In this document: piece after piece, positions 23,647 to 25,956 of the stretch | Layout of the letters: the number at the start of each line of letters is the position of its first letter | Position numbering within the stretch: the first letter of the stretch is position 1 | Assembly (NCBI GenBank): GCA_035402725.1 | Contig: DAONDU010000011.1 | Location: 1 to 25,956 of the forward strand | Direction of reading: 5' to 3' | Length of the DNA: 25,956 nt | DNA from: UPXZ01 sp035402725 | GTDB taxonomy: Bacteria; Bacteroidota; Bacteroidia; Bacteroidales; Paludibacteraceae | Notes under the pieces: model-generated | Told to the model about the DNA's origin: nothing | Database searches by the model: none | The model's input: only the letters and a program-made list of their open reading frames with translations | Made by a program: the position numbers and the translations under genes

Positions 23647-24354
23647 TTAAAACTCAATCCAGATCCCCAGCAATTTCAGTACATAGGGAGCCAGAATGGC
23701 AGTAAATATGCCGTTTACAATCAGTCCGATGCTCGACATGGCGCCAAAAGCCGGACTTATCTCCATCGATTTGGAAGTACCAATGGCATGGGACGCATTT
23801 CCCATCGACAGACTTTGAGCCATTGGGTTTTTCACTCCGGTAAGTTTCAGGATGCCGTATCCGAAGACTGCTCCGAAAATTCCTACCACGATGACAACCG
23901 ATGTAGTGAGTGGCGCAATACCTCCAATCGATTTTGTTATCTCGATGGCAATGGGCGTGGTAACCGACTTGGGAGCCAGCGAATAAATAATTTCTTTGGA
24001 AGCGCCCATCAGTTTTGCTATCAGTACCACCGACACAATACCTGTAATGCAACCAGCCAACTGAGAAATGATAATATTCAGCGCCTGCTTGCGGATTACC
24101 TCCAGTTGCTTGTAAAGCGGAACACCCAAAGCGACAACTGCCGGTTTGAGCAAGAATTCGATGTATTTACTTCCACCATGATAGGTCTCATAATCGACAT
24201 GAAATACCATGAGAAAACTAATGATAATTACAACCGTGATGAGGATGGGATTGAGCAGCAAAATACCGGTTTTGGCCTGTAAACGCTGTGCCAGCCAGTA
24301 AACAATGATTGTAAAGGTAAAGAAAACAAGTTCGTTTTGAAATATTCCGTCCAT
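23647..24354 (-). CDS. lrgB: LrgB family membrane protein
   Basis: A 235-residue protein made almost entirely of hydrophobic helices. The LrgB signature is visible: GGSKYIEFLLKPAVVALGVPLYKQ (about 61-84), LAPKSVTTPIAIEI (about 125-138), and the end region NASHAIGTSKSMEISPAFGAMSSIGLIVNGIFTAILAPY. LrgAB/CidAB-type pairs are linked to murein-hydrolase control and, in some bacteria, pyruvate or glycolate-type organic acid transport; which applies here is unknown. It begins 8 bases after lrgA, so the two form a transcription unit. Confidence 0.92.
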   Translation of the reverse strand: MDGIFQNELVFFTFTIIVYWLAQRLQAKTGILLLNPILITVVIIISFLMVFHVDYETYHGGSKYIEFLLKPAVVALGVPLYKQLEVIRKQALNIIISQLAGCITGIVSVVLIAKLMGASKEIIYSLAPKSVTTPIAIEITKSIGGIAPLTTSVVIVVGIFGAVFGYGILKLTGVKNPMAQSLSMGNASHAIGTSKSMEISPAFGAMSSIGLIVNGIFTAILAPYVLKLLGIWIEF

Positions 24355-24362
24355 ATAGTTGC

Positions 24363-24734
24363 TTATTGAAGATTAGCATTCTTTTGCTTTTTGCCGATAT
24401 TCCGGACCAGCTGATGTGTCCATCCGGTAACAATCAGTACAATAACCGTACTGCCAAATGCAGCAACCACGATTGGCCAGAACGACGCGGTTATCAGATC
24501 GAAATAGAGCATAACGGCAACTCCGGCGGGTACAAAATAAAATGGCAGTGTACCCACCAGAAAATCCGCTATATTTTTCACCCAGGCTAACTTTATCCAG
24601 CCAATCTTCAACAGCAGCGTAAGCAGCAACATCCCGATGATGCTCGACGGAAGGCTTACACCTGTGAAATGCACAATCAGCTCTCCCGCAGCCAGACAGC
24701 CGAAAATAATGGCAACTTGTCTTATCATTTTCAT
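24363..24734 (-). CDS. lrgA: CidA/LrgA family membrane protein
   Basis: A 123-residue holin-like protein with four predicted membrane helices. IIFGCLAAGELIVHFTGVSLPSSIIGMLLLTLLLKIG is the typical N-terminal half (PSSIIGMLLL is the family hallmark), and LPFYFVPAGVAVMLYFDLI the conserved centre. Partner of the lrgB product encoded just downstream. Expression is probably from the well-matched promoter at 24839-24870, leaving a 5' leader of about 100 bases with no obvious structure. No LytTR-type regulator gene is in view. Confidence 0.92.
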   Translation of the reverse strand: MKMIRQVAIIFGCLAAGELIVHFTGVSLPSSIIGMLLLTLLLKIGWIKLAWVKNIADFLVGTLPFYFVPAGVAVMLYFDLITASFWPIVVAAFGSTVIVLIVTGWTHQLVRNIGKKQKNANLQ

Positions 24735-24838
24735 ATCTTTATATCCTTCGGATAATCAGTTATTAACCAAAAAGCAATCGAATATAAACCATTAACACAC
24801 TGACAATTCATCAGTTAAATTTCCGATTAATCCGGGCG

Positions 24839-24870
24839 CAAAGATAATCAATTACTCAGGAACAGCAAAA
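24839..24870 (-). promoter_or_regulatory. lrgAB promoter
   Basis: Minus-strand TTTTG (24870-24866), a 19-base spacer and TATCTTTG (24846-24839): an exact Bacteroidota promoter match. The -33 element lies inside the first unit of the adjacent tandem repeat. Confidence 0.7.
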
Positions 24871-24899
24871 AAAAGAACAGCAAAAAAAAGAACAGCAAA
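24861..24899. repeat. 15-base tandem repeat, about 2.6 units
   Basis: AACAGCAAAAAAAAG occurs at 24861-24875 and 24876-24890 identically, then a partial unit at 24891-24899. Each full unit carries an A tract that, on the minus strand, reads as a -33-like TTTTG. Confidence 0.9.
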
Positions 24900-25265
24900 G
24901 TGTAAAAAAGGGGGTAAAGTGAGTAATGTCTTCGTAAATCTTCACAGGAATATCTGATTCTTATTCAGCCGGGTGAGACAGCATAAAATATGTCTGACAT
25001 TTACAATCATTATTTATTTTCTTTTTTTAGAATGCGTTTTATTATAGTCGGCCATTAAGAACCATATAAACAAAAGAATATCAATAATTTTAGTTGAATC
25101 GATAAACAGTGAATACCTGGCAATTCAGCAAAATTATTGACAGATGATTTTTCCGAAATGTCAGTAAACATTAAACATTACCCTCCATTACACTCTTTAC
25201 ACTATGTCTGATCTGTTTTTTTCAGAAATGACAGGGCTGTCAATTCATATTTTCAATATTTATCG

Positions 25266-25273
25266 TACTTTTG
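25266..25273 (+). promoter_or_regulatory. -7 box of hflX
   Basis: TACTTTTG matches TAnnTTTG 28 bases before the start codon. No TTTG is found at the -33 position. Confidence 0.4.
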
Positions 25274-25300
25274 TACTTACAGATAATTGAAAAACTGACG

Positions 25301-25956
25301 ATGAACGAAAAAGACACCATAAAAACAGAAATATATCAGGAAACCGCCGTGCTGGTAGGCCTGATCACTCCTGCGCAGAACGAGGATAAAGCCCGCGAAT
25401 ACCTCGACGAGCTCGCATTCCTGGCTGAAACAGCCGGTGCTGTGCCCGAAAAGATGTTTTTTCAGCGTCTGGATTATCCCAATCCCAAAACATTTGTGGG
25501 CCCGGGTAAACTGCAGGAAATTAAAACATACGTAGAAGAAAACAATATCGGAATAGTAATTTTTGATGATGAGTTGTCGCCCAAGCAAATCCGCAACATT
25601 GAAAATGAACTGGTGGACAAAGATCCGAATGCGACCGATCTGGTAAAAATTCTGGATCGCACCAACCTGATACTGGATATTTTCGCACGCAGGGCACAAA
25701 CTGCCAATGCTAAAACACAGGTGGAACTGGCTCAATACCAGTATCTGCTCCCCCGGCTTACCGGTATGTGGACACACCTCGAACGTCAGCGTGGTGGAGG
25801 TATCGGACGTTACGGACCGGGTGAGACACAGCTCGAAACCGACCGTCGAATTATCCTAAACAAGATTTCACTGCTGAAGCAGGACCTGAAAACCATCGAT
25901 AAGCAGATGGCAACCCAACGCAAAAATCGCGGAAAGATGGTACGTGTTTCGCTGGT
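25301..25956 (+). CDS. hflX: GTPase HflX, 5' part (runs off the window)
   Basis: An open frame from ATG at 25301 to the window end gives 218 residues beginning MNEKDTIKTEIYQETAVLVG. It carries the HflX N-terminal nucleotide-binding domain (DYPNPKTFVGPGKLQEIK, VIFDDELSPKQIRNIE, ILDRTNLILDIFARRAQT, KTQVELAQYQYLLPRLTGMW) and the Gly-rich turn RGGGIGRYGPGETQLETDRR that precedes the coiled linker. The sequence stops at KMVRVSL, where the family's GTP-binding P-loop should begin, so the G domain is outside the window. HflX binds the 50S subunit and splits stalled or heat-damaged ribosomes. Confidence 0.93.
   Translation, partial: MNEKDTIKTEIYQETAVLVGLITPAQNEDKAREYLDELAFLAETAGAVPEKMFFQRLDYPNPKTFVGPGKLQEIKTYVEENNIGIVIFDDELSPKQIRNIENELVDKDPNATDLVKILDRTNLILDIFARRAQTANAKTQVELAQYQYLLPRLTGMWTHLERQRGGGIGRYGPGETQLETDRRIILNKISLLKQDLKTIDKQMATQRKNRGKMVRVSL

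Larger units (their letters stand above)
24735..25300. other. Divergent intergenic region lrgA-hflX
   Basis: About 565 AT-rich bases. It contains the lrgA promoter and a 15-base tandem repeat at its left, and a -7 box for hflX at its right. The middle (about 24905-25255) shows no open frame, RNA-like structure or repeat that I could support. Confidence 0.5.

Noticed and set aside
25277..25777. Minus-strand frame of 166 codons near the right edge.
   Set aside because: It lies opposite the well-recognised HflX coding region on the plus strand.

Overview
The window reads as a chromosomal segment of a Bacteroidota member, most likely order Bacteroidales. The reasons are the type IX secretion (T9SS) proteins (PorQ and a T9SS plug protein), the Bacteroidota-restricted families DUF4301 and DUF6340, a Bacteroidetes-style ECF sigma factor, and several promoters matching the Bacteroidota form TTTG-N18..20-TAnnTTTG rather than the E. 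coli hexamers. Genus cannot be fixed from sequence alone. No rRNA, tRNA, CRISPR array, intact transposase or prophage was seen.

Layout. 86-646 (-): ECF sigma factor; behind it lies a small inverted-repeat (MITE-like) element (764-992) and a terminator. 1127-5984 (-): a tight four-gene run, RsmF-like rRNA methyltransferase, PhnP-like metallo-beta-lactamase-fold phosphodiesterase, DUF6340 lipoprotein, DUF4301 protein. 6612-9210 (+): T9SS plug protein and a monofunctional aspartate kinase. 9295-10899 (-): secreted GH33 sialidase. 11097-17828 (-): the branched-chain operon leuA-leuC-leuD-(second isopropylmalate/citramalate synthase-like gene)-leuB. 18298-24734 (-): rubredoxin-like membrane protein, low-molecular-weight tyrosine phosphatase, pfkA, ispH, cmk, porQ, lrgB, lrgA. 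25301 to the edge (+): the N-terminal part of hflX.

Two things stand out. First, the leu operon carries what looks like a complete attenuation control region: a Bacteroidota promoter (18132-18163), an 18-residue leader peptide extremely rich in Ile and Leu (MNRNFLHIILLGIIILLQ, 18053-18109), a candidate antiterminator strand just after its stop, and a 13-bp terminator hairpin with a T run (17974-18007) before leuA. An Ile+Leu reading fits an operon whose second acetyl-CoA-dependent synthase could feed isoleucine through citramalate.

Second, a GC-rich palindromic repeat family (core CCCCCTTCAGGGGG next to TTAGGGGG) is scattered at the gene junctions of this operon and once in the metallo-beta-lactamase gene. 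Four copies lie inside coding regions, all in the same reading frame and all at about residues 11-24, giving N-terminal tags such as QTPPSGGWGA just ahead of the conserved domains. In these copies the in-frame TAG of the non-coding consensus is absent. Another copy supplies the stop codon of leuC. Around three junctions the copies form inverted pairs. This resembles in principle the protein-coding palindromic elements of Rickettsia and is the best candidate here for something undescribed.
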